A DNA stretch of 64,000 bases from Constrictibacter sp. MBR-5 (GCF_040549485.1 NZ_JBEPTK010000002.1:62001-126000); one strand, 5' to 3'. Shown: positions 7,180-15,677, counted from the stretch's first letter. Made by a program: numbers and translations. Notes: generated by a model from the letters alone, not told the origin.

Positions 7180-9156
7180 CTACTGCCGCATCGCGAACAG
7201 CTCCTGGCTGAGCGGGATCTTGCCGAGGCTCGGATCGAGCCGCCAGTTGTAGACGTGCATCGCCTCGAAGACGCGGTGGACGTAGTTCTGCGTCTCCTCG
7301 AACGGGATGCTCTCGATCCAGTCGATGACGTCGATCCCGCCGGTGCGCGGGTCGCCGTAGCGGTCGAGCCACTTGTCGACGTTGCCCGGCCCGGCATTGT
7401 AGGCGGCGACCGCGAGGATGGTGGAACCGTAGCGGTCCTGCATCTGCGCCAAATAGCTCTGGCCCAGCAGCATGTTGTAGGTGGGATCGGCGTTCAGCGA
7501 TCCTGGCGCGTAGTCGACGCCGATGCGCCTCGAGACGTATTGCGCCGTGCCCGGCATCAGCTGCATCAGGCCGCGCGCTCCGGCGCGGCTGACGGCGCCC
7601 GTGTCGAAGCCGCTCTCCTGGCGGATGATCGCCAGCACCAGCGCCGGATCGATCATGTAGCTTCCCGGCACGTCCAGCACCGGGAACAGCCGGTCGGGCA
7701 GGACGATGTCGCGCGTGCGCAGCCGCCGCGCCGCCCACAGCGACAGGCTGGGATGGCCGATCTCGATCGCGAGGTCGGCGATCATCTGCCCGCGCGCCGG
7801 CGTTGCGGCGTCGGTGGCCAGCTGCGTGATGAACGGCGCCGCCCGCCGACGCTCGCCGATCGCTGCCAGCAGCCGCACCAGACGCACCTGCTCGTCCGCA
7901 TCGAAGGCCGCCCGCTCCGCGGCGGTCGGCGGTGGCGGCGGGTTCAGGTTCGGCAGCAGTGCAGCGCCCGTGCGGCCCGCCGCCAATTGGCCGTAGAAGG
8001 TGGTGGCGTCGCTGGCGGCGATGGCGAACCACCGTTCCGCCGCGGCGGGGTCGCCGGCCCGCTCGGCGGCGCGGCCCGCCCAGTAGGCGCCGCGCGACTT
8101 GCTGACCGGGGTCTCCACGCCCTCGAAGAACCGTTCGAAATGCGCGCGCGCCCGGGCCGGATCAGCGAGCTGGCGCAGCGCGATCCAGCCGGCGAACCAC
8201 TCGCCCTCGCGGAATCCGCGGCCCGACGTCCGGCCATGATTGGCGGCGAGACGATAGGCCAGCTGCTCGTTGCGGTCCGAGAGAGCCTGCTGCAGCGCCC
8301 ATCGCCGCAACATCCACCAGGCGTCGGGGTCGCCGACCGGCGGTGTCGTCTCCAGGAGTTCGACCACGCCGCTGAACTGCCCGGCGACGCGGCGCCACAG
8401 GGCACGGTCGTAGAGCAGGCCCGGATCGTTCTGCAGCCGTCCCGGGACGGCCAGGACAGCGGTGTCGACGCCGGCTTCGCGCTGGAAGAGCTTGATGCGC
8501 GCCTCGGCCAGGAGCTGCCACGACCGGTCGAGCCGCGCCGCCTGGCGCCGGGCGGCGGCGGCCTGCCGGTCCCAGAGCAGCCGGTCCAGGCGGGCGACCT
8601 GATCGTCCTGCGTCAGGTGGCGGCCGTAGCGCGCCAGGATGTCCGCCTCCAGCACGCCGTCCAGCCGATCCGTGCGCCATGCGTCGCGCACCAGTGCCAC
8701 CGCCCGATCGGCCTCGCCGGACGCCGCCAGGGCATCGGCGAAGCGCAGCTTGCCGTAGCCGCTCAGCGGCGGCAGGCTCGCGAAATAGGCGCGGACATAA
8801 TCCGGCGGCAGGTCGGCCGGCATCGCGGCCTCGGCGTTGCGCCGGATCGCCGTCTGGCGCGGCCAGTCCGGCGCCTGGCGCATCAGGTCGATGGCGTCCT
8901 CGAACAAGACGGTCGCGTCGGGGCGTCCCGCCTCGACCCAGCGCACATACCGCTCCAGCAGCGGGTCGCCCAGGTTCCGCGCCATCAGGCGCGCGTTGAC
9001 GTAGTCGTCGATCTCGACCAGCGAGATCACCGCGCGGTAGTTCGCCTCCGGCGCCACCAGCTGCTGCGCGGTGGCCGGCATCGTCGCAGCGGCACTGCCG
9101 GTGGCCAGCAGTCCTGCCATGGCCAGGGCGGCCAGTGAAGCTCGCACGTGAAGCAC
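7180..9156 (-). CDS. Soluble lytic murein transglycosylase (Slt70-like)
   Basis: A periplasmic enzyme of about 658 residues that cleaves the MurNAc-GlcNAc bond of peptidoglycan to 1,6-anhydro products. N-terminal signal sequence (RASLAALAMAGLLATGSAAA), long alpha-superhelical U/L region, then a C-terminal goose-lysozyme-like SLT domain: catalytic Glu514 in IIRQESGFD, SRAGARGLMQLMPGTA, and AAYNAGPGNVDKWL. The start is uncertain: GTG codons at 9156 and 9147 both precede the signal peptide, and an ATG at 9267 would place about 37 Arg-rich residues before it, which is unlikely for an exported protein. No strong ribosome-binding site distinguishes them. Confidence 0.88.
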   Translation of the reverse strand: MLHVRASLAALAMAGLLATGSAAATMPATAQQLVAPEANYRAVISLVEIDDYVNARLMARNLGDPLLERYVRWVEAGRPDATVLFEDAIDLMRQAPDWPRQTAIRRNAEAAMPADLPPDYVRAYFASLPPLSGYGKLRFADALAASGEADRAVALVRDAWRTDRLDGVLEADILARYGRHLTQDDQVARLDRLLWDRQAAAARRQAARLDRSWQLLAEARIKLFQREAGVDTAVLAVPGRLQNDPGLLYDRALWRRVAGQFSGVVELLETTPPVGDPDAWWMLRRWALQQALSDRNEQLAYRLAANHGRTSGRGFREGEWFAGWIALRQLADPARARAHFERFFEGVETPVSKSRGAYWAGRAAERAGDPAAAERWFAIAASDATTFYGQLAAGRTGAALLPNLNPPPPPTAAERAAFDADEQVRLVRLLAAIGERRRAAPFITQLATDAATPARGQMIADLAIEIGHPSLSLWAARRLRTRDIVLPDRLFPVLDVPGSYMIDPALVLAIIRQESGFDTGAVSRAGARGLMQLMPGTAQYVSRRIGVDYAPGSLNADPTYNMLLGQSYLAQMQDRYGSTILAVAAYNAGPGNVDKWLDRYGDPRTGGIDVIDWIESIPFEETQNYVHRVFEAMHVYNWRLDPSLGKIPLSQELFAMRQ

Positions 9157-9294
9157 CCGTCGGTTGCGGTCGCGACGCAGGCGAGCGGCCGGGCCCTCTT
9201 CAAGGCGGGACCTGTCGTGCCCTCGCTCGGTGCCGCAACCATAGCAGAAGGCGGGGTGGGCGCGCACGCGGCGCGCGGCCCGTCGTCGTCGCGG

Positions 9295-9720
9295 CTATGC
9301 CGGATAGCAGCAGGTGAGCAGCATGTCGGTGCCGCGCCCGTCGCGGGACAGCGGCAGCACCAGTTCCGACAGCCGGATCGTGCGCCACGCCTCGTGCAGC
9401 GCCGGGGTGAAGGTGGCGGGCGCCCCGGACCGCGCGACTTCCACATAGCCGGGGCGCAGTCCGTCGCGCAGCCCGCCGTCGATCTCGGACAGGCGCCGAC
9501 CTGTCAGTTCGCACCCGATCAGGCTGGCGATCCGGGTGCCGAAGATCCGGTAGCGGAAGTCGCGTCCCTGCTCCTCGATGTCGACCAGGCAGAGAAAACC
9601 CAGCCAGGGTCGCAGTTCGATGACGTCGAACGCCCGCCGCAACGGCACTGCCCCGCTGCCCCGCTTCGATAGCCACAGCGCGTGCAGGTCGCGCTGAAGC
9701 GTGGAGGGGGAGGGGGGCAT
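9295..9720 (-). CDS. PAS domain protein (PAS_5 type)
   Basis: A 141-residue single-domain protein of the alphaproteobacterial PAS_5 (PF07310) group. Visible are RPWLGFLCLVDIEEQGRDF, the RYRIFGTRIASLIGCELTGR segment typical of this family, and a C-terminal LVLPLSRDG strand. There is no kinase, cyclase or DNA-binding domain, so it may act as a small sensor partner; no ligand can be predicted. It stands alone, with a 16-base palindrome about 70 bases upstream of its start (9792-9807). Confidence 0.78.
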   Translation of the reverse strand: MPPSPSTLQRDLHALWLSKRGSGAVPLRRAFDVIELRPWLGFLCLVDIEEQGRDFRYRIFGTRIASLIGCELTGRRLSEIDGGLRDGLRPGYVEVARSGAPATFTPALHEAWRTIRLSELVLPLSRDGRGTDMLLTCCYPA

Positions 9721-9791
9721 CTAGGCGGGTTCCGTGACCGACGGTCTGGCGTGACGCGGCTGCATCATCCGTCCGGCGAGCGATCACCGCG

Positions 9792-9807
9792 AGTGACGGC
9801 CGTCACT
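9792..9807. promoter_or_regulatory. 16-base palindrome upstream of the PAS gene
   Basis: AGTGACGGCCGTCACT is a perfect inverted repeat in the 133-base spacer between rsmD and the PAS gene, about 72 bases ahead of the PAS start codon. Its size and symmetry fit a dimeric repressor or activator site. The binding protein is unknown. Confidence 0.45.
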
Positions 9808-9853
9808 ACGCGCGGTAACATCCTACGAATATCGGAAACTTTTCCGCGGAAGA

Positions 9854-10420
9854 TCAGGGCGCCCGGGCGATGAGCATGCGGGCCGCGCCGTACCGGCGCT
9901 CGCGCAGCGCGGTGAACCCCTCGGGCAGTTCGGGCAGCGGCCCCTTCGCGGTGCACTCGATGGCGACGATGGCGCCGGGCGCCAGCCAGCCGTGGCTGAC
10001 CAGTGCGACCAGGGCCGGTACCGCCGCCCCGCTGTCATAGGGCGGGTCGAGGAAGACGAGGCTGTGTGCCCGCGGCGCCGGTCCCGGCGCCGTCGCGTCC
10101 TTCGCGGCGACCGCGACCCGGTCCGATTCGCCCAGCGTCCTGGCCGTGTCGCGCACCGCCTCCAGCGCTGCGGTGTTGAGATCGATCAGCGTCGCCGCCG
10201 CGGCGCCGCGCGACAGGGCCTCGAAGGCCAGCGCGCCCGTGCCGCAGAAGGCGTCCAGGACGGTCGCGCCCTCGACGATCGAGGCGCCGCCCGCCCCGAA
10301 GCCGCCATGCTCCAGCATGTTGAACAGGCCCTCGCGCGCCCGGTCCGAGGTCGGACGGATGTCGCGCCCGGCCGGCGGCTGCAGCAGCCGTCCGCGGTGC
10401 TTGCCGGCGACGATCCTCAT
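9854..10420 (-). CDS. rsmD: 16S rRNA (guanine(966)-N(2))-methyltransferase
   Basis: A 188-residue Rossmann-fold methyltransferase that modifies G966 of 16S rRNA. N-terminal signature MRIVAGKHRGR...PTSDRAREGLFNML; SAM-binding motif I DAFCGTGALAFEAL (56-69); catalytic DPPY at 125-128. It is the last gene of a three-gene operon; its start overlaps the stop of the pseudouridine synthase gene by ATGA, and together they pair two ribosomal RNA modification enzymes. Confidence 0.93.
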   Translation of the reverse strand: MRIVAGKHRGRLLQPPAGRDIRPTSDRAREGLFNMLEHGGFGAGGASIVEGATVLDAFCGTGALAFEALSRGAAAATLIDLNTAALEAVRDTARTLGESDRVAVAAKDATAPGPAPRAHSLVFLDPPYDSGAAVPALVALVSHGWLAPGAIVAIECTAKGPLPELPEGFTALRERRYGAARMLIARAP

Positions 10421-11229
10421 CGGCGATCCGCGGCGGTCTTGGCCGTCCCCGCCTGGCGGCCGCGCGGCGGTGCGGGAATGCTCGCCTTCGTCAGGCCTAG
10501 CTGGTCGCGCAGCACGCGGCCGCGGACCTCCTCCACCATGCCCCGCTCGAGCTGGTTCAGCTGGAACGGGCCGTACGCCACGCGGATCAGCCGGCTCACC
10601 TCATAGCCCAGATGTTCCATGACCACGCGGATCTCGCGGTTGCGGCCCTCCTGCAGGCTGACGGTCAGCCAGGCGTTGTCGCCCTTCTGCTGGTCGAGCA
10701 CCGCGGTGATCGGGCCGTATTTCTGGTCGCCGACCGTGACGCCGTTCGCCAGCTTGGCCAGCCGCGCCGGGTCGACCTGCCCGTGCACGCGCACGCGATA
10801 GCGCCGGATCCAGCCGCGCGCCGGCAATTCCAGGGTACGCGCCAGGCCGCCGTCGTTGGTCAGCAGCAGCAGCCCCTCGGAATTCATGTCGAGCCGTCCC
10901 ACCGTCACGACCCGCGGCAGGTCCGGCGGCAGCACGTCGAACACGGTCTGTCGCCCCTCGGGATCCCGGTTCGTCGTCACCACGCCGCGCGGCTTGTGAT
11001 AGCGCCACAGCCGCGTGTGCTCCGGCTCGGCCAGCGGCTTGCCGTCGATGGTGATGCGGCTCGCCTCGGTCACAAGGAACGCCGGCGTCTTCAGCACCGC
11101 CCCGTCCACCGCCACCTTGCCGGCCAGGATCAGCTTCTCGGCGTCGCGGCGCGAGCACACGCCGGCGCGCGCGATCCGCTTGGCGATCCGCTCCCCCACG
11201 GCCGGGATTTCTGTCGCAGTCTCGCTCAT
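10417..11229 (-). CDS. rluB: 23S rRNA pseudouridine synthase (RluB/RsuA family)
   Basis: A 270-residue RsuA/RluB-type pseudouridine synthase. N-terminal S4 RNA-binding domain (ERIAKRIARAGVCSRRDAEK...GKVAVDG), then the catalytic domain with YHKPRGVVTTN and catalytic Asp114 in GRLDMNSEGLLLLTNDG; QEGRNREIRVVMEHLG is the usual later motif. The tail is Arg/Ala-rich. The start at 11229 overlaps the upstream amidotransferase stop by four bases. RluB (U2605 of 23S rRNA) is the likeliest member by length and motifs, but RluE/RsuA specificity cannot be excluded from sequence alone. Confidence 0.9.
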   Translation of the reverse strand: MSETATEIPAVGERIAKRIARAGVCSRRDAEKLILAGKVAVDGAVLKTPAFLVTEASRITIDGKPLAEPEHTRLWRYHKPRGVVTTNRDPEGRQTVFDVLPPDLPRVVTVGRLDMNSEGLLLLTNDGGLARTLELPARGWIRRYRVRVHGQVDPARLAKLANGVTVGDQKYGPITAVLDQQKGDNAWLTVSLQEGRNREIRVVMEHLGYEVSRLIRVAYGPFQLNQLERGMVEEVRGRVLRDQLGLTKASIPAPPRGRQAGTAKTAADRR

Positions 11230-11948
11230 CGGGCGGCCGCCACCAGGGCGGCGAAGATCTTCGGGTCGGCGGCGCTGATCGCGTATTCGGGGTGCCACTG
11301 CACGCCCAGGCAGAAGCGGTGCGCCGGCGACTCGATCGCCTCGATCACCCCGTCCGGCGCGCGGCCGCTGACCACGATGCCCGCCGGCTCGTCCTTCGCC
11401 GCCTGATGGTGCGCCGAGTTGACCGGCAGTTCGGCCGCGCCCGCGATCTGCGCCAGCAGCGTGCCCGCCTTCACCGCCACCGTGTGGCCCGGCTCGGTGC
11501 GCGGGTTCGGCTGCTCGTGCGCCAGGGCGCCCGGCACCTCGTCCGGAATGTGCTGGATCAGCGTGCCGCCCAGTGCGACGTGCAGCAGCTGCTGGCCGCC
11601 GCAGATGCCCAGGATCGGCATGTCGCGCGCCAGCGCGCCGCGCGTCACGCCCAGCTCGAAGGCCGTGCGGTTCTCCTTCAGCGTGACCGTCGCATGCCGG
11701 CTCGAAGCACCGAACAGGGCAGGGTCGACGTCGAACGCGCCGCCGGTGACGACCAGCGCGTCGATCCGGTCCAGGAACGGCTCGACCAGATCCACCTCGT
11801 GCGGCAGCAGCATGGGCAACCCGCCCGCCCGCGCCACCGCCGAGGCGTAGTTCTGCCGCAGGGCATACCAAGGCAGCTTCGACCAGCCGCCGGCGGGTTC
11901 GGCGTCGACGGTGATGCCGACGATGGGGGTGCGTGTCATGCGTTGCAT
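11226..11948 (-). CDS. Class I glutamine amidotransferase-like hydrolase (peptidase C26, PuuD-like)
   Basis: A 240-residue gamma-glutamyl-gamma-aminobutyrate hydrolase family protein. Nucleophile Cys116 in GICGGQQ, His/Glu pair in QWHPEY near residue 220, and DALVVTGG before them match peptidase C26. PuuD in E. coli splits gamma-glutamyl-GABA in putrescine degradation; no other puu genes are here, so the substrate is open. It is the first gene of an operon with two rRNA-modification enzymes, a context unrelated to polyamines. Starts at 11948 and 11939 are both possible; neither has a strong ribosome-binding site. Confidence 0.85.
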   Translation of the reverse strand: MQRMTRTPIVGITVDAEPAGGWSKLPWYALRQNYASAVARAGGLPMLLPHEVDLVEPFLDRIDALVVTGGAFDVDPALFGASSRHATVTLKENRTAFELGVTRGALARDMPILGICGGQQLLHVALGGTLIQHIPDEVPGALAHEQPNPRTEPGHTVAVKAGTLLAQIAGAAELPVNSAHHQAAKDEPAGIVVSGRAPDGVIEAIESPAHRFCLGVQWHPEYAISAADPKIFAALVAAAR

Positions 11949-12053
11949 ATAGGCGATTCGATGTGATCGTGCAGCGCCGTTTCTTCAGTCGCCGCCAACG
12001 TGCGACGAGCGCATCGTTGGACCTGTCCGCTTCTCGTGCGTGGGCTTGTGCGT

Positions 12054-12067
12054 ATCTCATTTGAGAT
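12054..12067. promoter_or_regulatory. Probable antitoxin operator
   Basis: ATCTCA-TT-TGAGAT is a perfect inverted repeat ending 33 bases before the antitoxin start. RelB/DinJ-type antitoxins repress their own operons by binding such palindromes, so this is the likely autoregulatory site. Confidence 0.6.
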
Positions 12068-12100
12068 GCAGAATGGCCGCGTCGAAACGGGATCGGTGCG

Positions 12101-12400
12101 ATGGCTGCAAAGACCTCGATGCTGCATATCCGCGTGGACGACCGGCTGAAGGCCGAAGCGTCGGAAACGCTCGCCAACCTGGGCCTGACCATCTCGGACG
12201 CCGTGCGCATCCTGCTCACCCGCGTGGCGAGGGAGGGGGCACTGCCGCCCGGCCTGACGGCGGACCCGGAAGCCTACGATGCCTGGTTCCGACAGAAGGT
12301 CCAGGACGCCCTGGCCGATACCGGCCCCGCGGTGCCGCACCGCGACGTCATGGATGAAGTTCAGGCCGTGATCGACAGGAAGCGCGGTGCCCGTCGTTGA
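12101..12400 (+). CDS. RelB/DinJ family antitoxin
   Basis: A 99-residue antitoxin. The N-terminal ribbon-helix-helix is clear: SMLHIRVDDRLKAEASETLANLGLTISDAVRILLTRVAREGALP, a textbook RelB/DinJ motif, followed by an extended C-terminal toxin-wrapping segment ending in RKRGARR. It overlaps the toxin gene by 14 bases, the usual arrangement. A palindromic operator lies upstream. The base composition is less GC-rich just upstream of the gene than in the neighbourhood, in keeping with an accessory module. Confidence 0.88.
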   Translation: MAAKTSMLHIRVDDRLKAEASETLANLGLTISDAVRILLTRVAREGALPPGLTADPEAYDAWFRQKVQDALADTGPAVPHRDVMDEVQAVIDRKRGARR

Positions 12401-12839
12401 GTGGCGCCAAGCCGCGCGTGCCGATCTGCTGGCGATCGTAGATTTCATCTCGGACCACAATCCCGACGCCGCGCAGCGTCTGAAAGACGAGATCGAGGTA
12501 AAGACGTTGAAGCTGCTGGAGCGTCCGAAACTTTACCGGCCGGGGCGTGTGCCGGGGACACGGGAGATGGTCGTCGCGCAGCCACGTCTCGACGGCGGCA
12601 TCCGGCTCGATCGGTCCCTCGGCACAGCCTCGGCTCATCACGCCCGCTCCACGAAGTGCACCAGCAGCCCGCCCAGCGCGTCCGGGTGGACGAAGCCGAT
12701 GCGGGCGCGGCGGGAGCCGGGGCGGCCGGTGCGGTCGATGAGCGGGAGACCCGCCTCGGCCAGTCTCGCCAGGGCGCCGTCGATGTCGCGCGTCCGGAAG
12801 GCGAGGTGGTGCAGGCCCGGGCCGCGCCGGGCGATGTAG
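12387..12839 (+). pseudogene. Truncated RelE/ParE family toxin
   Basis: The first about 61 residues are a good RelE/ParE toxin (VVEWRQAARADLLAIVDFIS, then KTLKLLERPKLYRPGRVPGTREMVV). Family members then continue with a beta-strand of the HPNYxVVYR type and a final ILRVLHARQQ-type strand carrying catalytic or structural residues. Here homology stops at about position 12570; the frame runs on as unrelated sequence and then antisense through the VOC gene until 12839. Neither other frame restores the missing end. I read this as a toxin with its C-terminal third lost, leaving an intact antitoxin. GTG start at 12387. Confidence 0.7.
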
Positions 12840-13483
12840 CGGCCGACGGCGCTGCGGTCCTGGCGCGTGTTGCCGGCCTGGCCGCGGTCGAGGGACAGGT
12901 CGCCGGCCGGGTTCAGGTCCTGCAGGAACTCCAACTCGCAGTCGCCGACGGTCACGAACAGCACGTGCAGCCCGCCCACCACCTCGGGCGGCCGCGAATG
13001 ATAGACCAGCCCGTATTTGTCCGACGTGAAGCTCTCGATTGCCGTGCGGATCTCCACGTCGCGCTGCTGGCTCTCCAGCGGAAAGCCGAGCCCGTCCACC
13101 AGCGCCGCGACCGCCGCGCCGTTGTCCGCGCTGGCGACCCCGATATGGTCGAAGCCGCTGATCATCCCGTCGCTCGGCCCCGGGGCCGGGGAGTCCGCGT
13201 AGACCCGCACGTTCATCCCCGTGCTCTCGTGCAGCATCGCCGCCGCCGCCGCGGTCATCCCGGCCGTCTCCACGAAACCCAGATGATCCACCCCGGCGCG
13301 CCCTTCCGCCGCGAGCGGGTCGTCGGCCGCCAGCAGCGCCAGTCCGGTCGCGCCGACCGCGAAGGCCGGTCGGCCGGGCAGGGATGCCACTTCCGTCCGC
13401 CGCAGCCCGAAATGTCGCTCCAGCACCGCCGCAACGGCGTCCGGGTCCGCCACCACCGCCGCGATGTATGCGAGCCGGTTCAC
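12638..13483 (-). CDS. Two-domain VOC (glyoxalase/dioxygenase-fold) protein
   Basis: A 281-residue protein with two vicinal-oxygen-chelate modules. The first (about 1-95) is degraded in metal-ligand positions; the second (about 107-280) has GFDHIGVAS, GPGLHHLAFRTRDIDGALARL and the end motif GSRRARIGFVHPDALGG characteristic of methylmalonyl-CoA epimerase and 4-hydroxyphenylpyruvate dioxygenase-like proteins. The visible His in DHIG and HHLAF plus a C-terminal acidic residue could bind metal. Exact reaction unknown. GTG start overlaps the stop of the CMD gene (GTGA at 13480-13483), so both are coupled. Confidence 0.78.
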   Translation of the reverse strand: MNRLAYIAAVVADPDAVAAVLERHFGLRRTEVASLPGRPAFAVGATGLALLAADDPLAAEGRAGVDHLGFVETAGMTAAAAAMLHESTGMNVRVYADSPAPGPSDGMISGFDHIGVASADNGAAVAALVDGLGFPLESQQRDVEIRTAIESFTSDKYGLVYHSRPPEVVGGLHVLFVTVGDCELEFLQDLNPAGDLSLDRGQAGNTRQDRSAVGRYIARRGPGLHHLAFRTRDIDGALARLAEAGLPLIDRTGRPGSRRARIGFVHPDALGGLLVHFVERA

Positions 13484-14031
13484 CGCTCCACCTTGCGGAA
13501 CGGGTCTTCGAGCAGGCCCGGCTCCTCGATCGGGATCTCGAAATTCTCCAGGAAGGCGCAGGTCATCTGGTAGTAGCCGATGGTCAGCACCAGTTCGGCC
13601 ATCTCGCGGTTCGACAGATGCTCGTTGAGCGCGCGAAAAGTCTCGTCGCTGGCCTTCACGTTGCGCACCACCTCGTCGGTGAAGCGCAGCACCAGCTTCT
13701 CCAGGTCGTCGAAGACCGGCGACTCGGCGCCGTCCTTCAGTGCTTCGATCTTCTCCGCCGGCATGCCGACGCGCGCGCTGATCCGCTCGTGCTGGTAGAC
13801 CTCGTAGCCGGCGCGGCAGAGATGGCCGACGCGCACGATCGCCATCTCGCGCAGCACCGGGTCCAGCGCCGACTTCTGCAGCAGCGCGTTGCCCAGCCGG
13901 TGCCAGTGTTCCGTCGCCGTCTCGGCCCAGGGCAGCATCCGGAACACGTTCACGTTATTGTCCACCCGGCTCATGAAGTCCTTGAGCTTCGGCGGAAGCG
14001 CGTCCAGATCGGGGTACGGGATGCGTGGCAT
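13480..14031 (-). CDS. Carboxymuconolactone decarboxylase (AhpD-like) family protein
   Basis: A 183-residue all-helical CMD-family protein. Seen: LDPVLREMAIVRVGHLCRAGYEVYQHERISARVGM, the region that in AhpD holds the CxxC-H redox motif; here only one Cys (in HLCRAGYEVYQH) remains, so it is not a canonical AhpD peroxidase partner. Similar proteins are annotated as CMD family without defined function, often beside VOC or hydrolase genes in alphaproteobacteria. It is coupled to the VOC gene downstream, which suggests a joint catabolic role. It is divergent from the mrp gene. Confidence 0.82.
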   Translation of the reverse strand: MPRIPYPDLDALPPKLKDFMSRVDNNVNVFRMLPWAETATEHWHRLGNALLQKSALDPVLREMAIVRVGHLCRAGYEVYQHERISARVGMPAEKIEALKDGAESPVFDDLEKLVLRFTDEVVRNVKASDETFRALNEHLSNREMAELVLTIGYYQMTCAFLENFEIPIEEPGLLEDPFRKVER

Positions 14032-14069
14032 GGGCTCGATCCTCGGAAGGCTGATCGGGGGAAGTATCG

Positions 14070-15404
14070 ATGCGGCGCGGTTTGCCCCTCGTGGGCAGTT
14101 TGGTTTCCGCCATCAAACGCAGTTTCGGCGGGACGCACAACGCCCCCCATGGGCCGGCGGCGGGGGGCGCCGACGCGTCCGTGGCCCCCGCTCCGGCGGA
14201 GCCGGCTGCGCGCACCGCCGGTGCGGACCAGCCGACGTCCGAGCGGATCCTCGACGCCCTGCGCCGGGTGATCGACCCCGATGCCGGCCGCGACGTCGTC
14301 GACCTGGGCATGATCTCCGGCATCGTCGTCAAGAACGGCAACGTCCACTTTGTGATCGAGGTCACGCCGGAGGAGGGTGCGCGCAAGGAGCCGCTGCGCC
14401 GGGCATGCGAGCAGGCGGTCGAGGCGGTTCCGGGCGTCCTGTCGGTCACCGCCGTCCTGACCGCGGAGCGTGCCGGCTCGGCAGCCTCCGCTGCCCCGCC
14501 AGCGCCGCCGCGGACCGGCGGGCATAACCATGCGCACGGCGCCCACGGCCATGCGCACGGCGCCCCCGCCCAGGCCCCCAAGCAGCAGCGCCTCGACCTC
14601 CCCGGCGTGCGCGCCATCGTCGCCGTCGCCTCGGGCAAGGGCGGCGTCGGCAAGTCGACCACCGCCGTCAACATCGCCCTCGGTCTGGCCGCACTCGGCC
14701 GCAAGGTCGGCATCCTCGACGCCGACGTGTTCGGCCCGTCGATGCCGCGCATGCTCGGCGTCTCCGGCCGTCCCGACATGGCGGCGGACGGCAACCGGCT
14801 GAAGCCGATGCAGGCCTGGGGCATCAGCGCCATGTCGATCGGCTTCCTTGTCGCCGAGGAGACGCCGATGATCTGGCGCGGCCCGATGGTGATGGGTGCG
14901 CTGGAGCAGATGCTGCGCGACGTCGAATGGGGCGAACTCGACGTGCTGATCGTCGACATGCCGCCCGGCACCGGCGACGCCCAGCTCACCATGGCGCAGC
15001 GTGTGCCGCTCGCCGGCGCCGTCATCGTCTCGACGCCCCAGGACATCGCGCTGCTCGACGCGCGCAAGGGTCTCAATATGTTCCGCAAGGTCGAGGTGCC
15101 CGTCCTCGGCATCGTCGAGAACATGAGCTACTTCCTCTGCCCGCACTGCGGCGGCCGTTCGGACGTGTTCGGCCACGGCGGCGCCCGCGACGAGGCGGCC
15201 AAGCTCGGCTGCGATTTCCTGGGCGAGGTGCCGCTGCACATCGCCATCCGCGAGACCTCCGACGGTGGCCGGCCCATCGTCGCCAGCGCGCCGGACAGCG
15301 AGCACGCCAAGGCCTACATGGCGATCGCCCGCAAGGTCGACGCCAAGATCGCCCAGTCGCTCGGCGAGCAGGCGCGGCGGCGCCCGCGCATCGTGGTGGA
15401 GTAG
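14070..15404 (+). CDS. apbC: Mrp/NBP35 family iron-sulfur carrier ATPase
   Basis: A 444-residue cytoplasmic ATPase that carries and delivers Fe-S clusters. N-terminal MIP18/DUF59 domain (about 55-135: ILDALRRVIDPDAGRDVVDLGM), then a linker with a His-rich run GGHNHAHGAHGHAHG (about 150-164), then the P-loop domain with deviant Walker A SGKGGVGKST (188-197), DADVFGPSMPRMLG, and cluster-binding C357-P-H-C360. The His-rich linker is an extra that may bind metal. Neighbours tusA, mobB and mobA follow on the same strand, linking Fe-S supply, sulfur relay and molybdenum cofactor. Confidence 0.93.
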   Translation: MRRGLPLVGSLVSAIKRSFGGTHNAPHGPAAGGADASVAPAPAEPAARTAGADQPTSERILDALRRVIDPDAGRDVVDLGMISGIVVKNGNVHFVIEVTPEEGARKEPLRRACEQAVEAVPGVLSVTAVLTAERAGSAASAAPPAPPRTGGHNHAHGAHGHAHGAPAQAPKQQRLDLPGVRAIVAVASGKGGVGKSTTAVNIALGLAALGRKVGILDADVFGPSMPRMLGVSGRPDMAADGNRLKPMQAWGISAMSIGFLVAEETPMIWRGPMVMGALEQMLRDVEWGELDVLIVDMPPGTGDAQLTMAQRVPLAGAVIVSTPQDIALLDARKGLNMFRKVEVPVLGIVENMSYFLCPHCGGRSDVFGHGGARDEAAKLGCDFLGEVPLHIAIRETSDGGRPIVASAPDSEHAKAYMAIARKVDAKIAQSLGEQARRRPRIVVE

Positions 15405-15407
15405 GCG

Positions 15408-15677
15408 ATGGGCGGGAGCGTTTCGGGACCTCGCGTCCTCGACATGCGTGGCCTGAAATGCCCGCTGCCGGTGCTGCGCACGCGAAAGGCGATGCGCGAG
15501 GTGCCGCCGGGGGAGGTCGTGCTGGTCCTGGCCGACGACCCGGCCTCGGTCATCGACTTCCCGGTCTTCTGCCATCAGGCCGGGCTGGAATTGGTCTCCG
15601 AGCGCCGCGACGGCGCCGAACTCACCTTCGAGATCCGCAAGCCCTCCGAGATCGACGCACCGGGCGAGCCGGCATGA
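15408..15677 (+). CDS. tusA: TusA-family sulfur carrier protein
   Basis: An 89-residue sulfur-relay protein. The signature LDMRGLKCPLPVLRTRKAM contains the active Cys18 in a CPxP motif, and the fold is completed by PPGEVVLVLADDPASVIDFPVFC. TusA accepts persulfide sulfur from IscS-type desulfurases and hands it to tRNA thiolation or molybdenum-cofactor enzymes. It starts three bases after the mrp stop and overlaps mobB by ATGA, so it belongs to the same transcript; the company of mob genes argues for a role in Moco sulfur chemistry, as an inference. Confidence 0.9.
   Translation: MGGSVSGPRVLDMRGLKCPLPVLRTRKAMREVPPGEVVLVLADDPASVIDFPVFCHQAGLELVSERRDGAELTFEIRKPSEIDAPGEPA

Noticed and set aside
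13480-14031. AhpD peroxidase partner
   Set aside because: Only one of the two redox cysteines is present, so kept as general CMD family.
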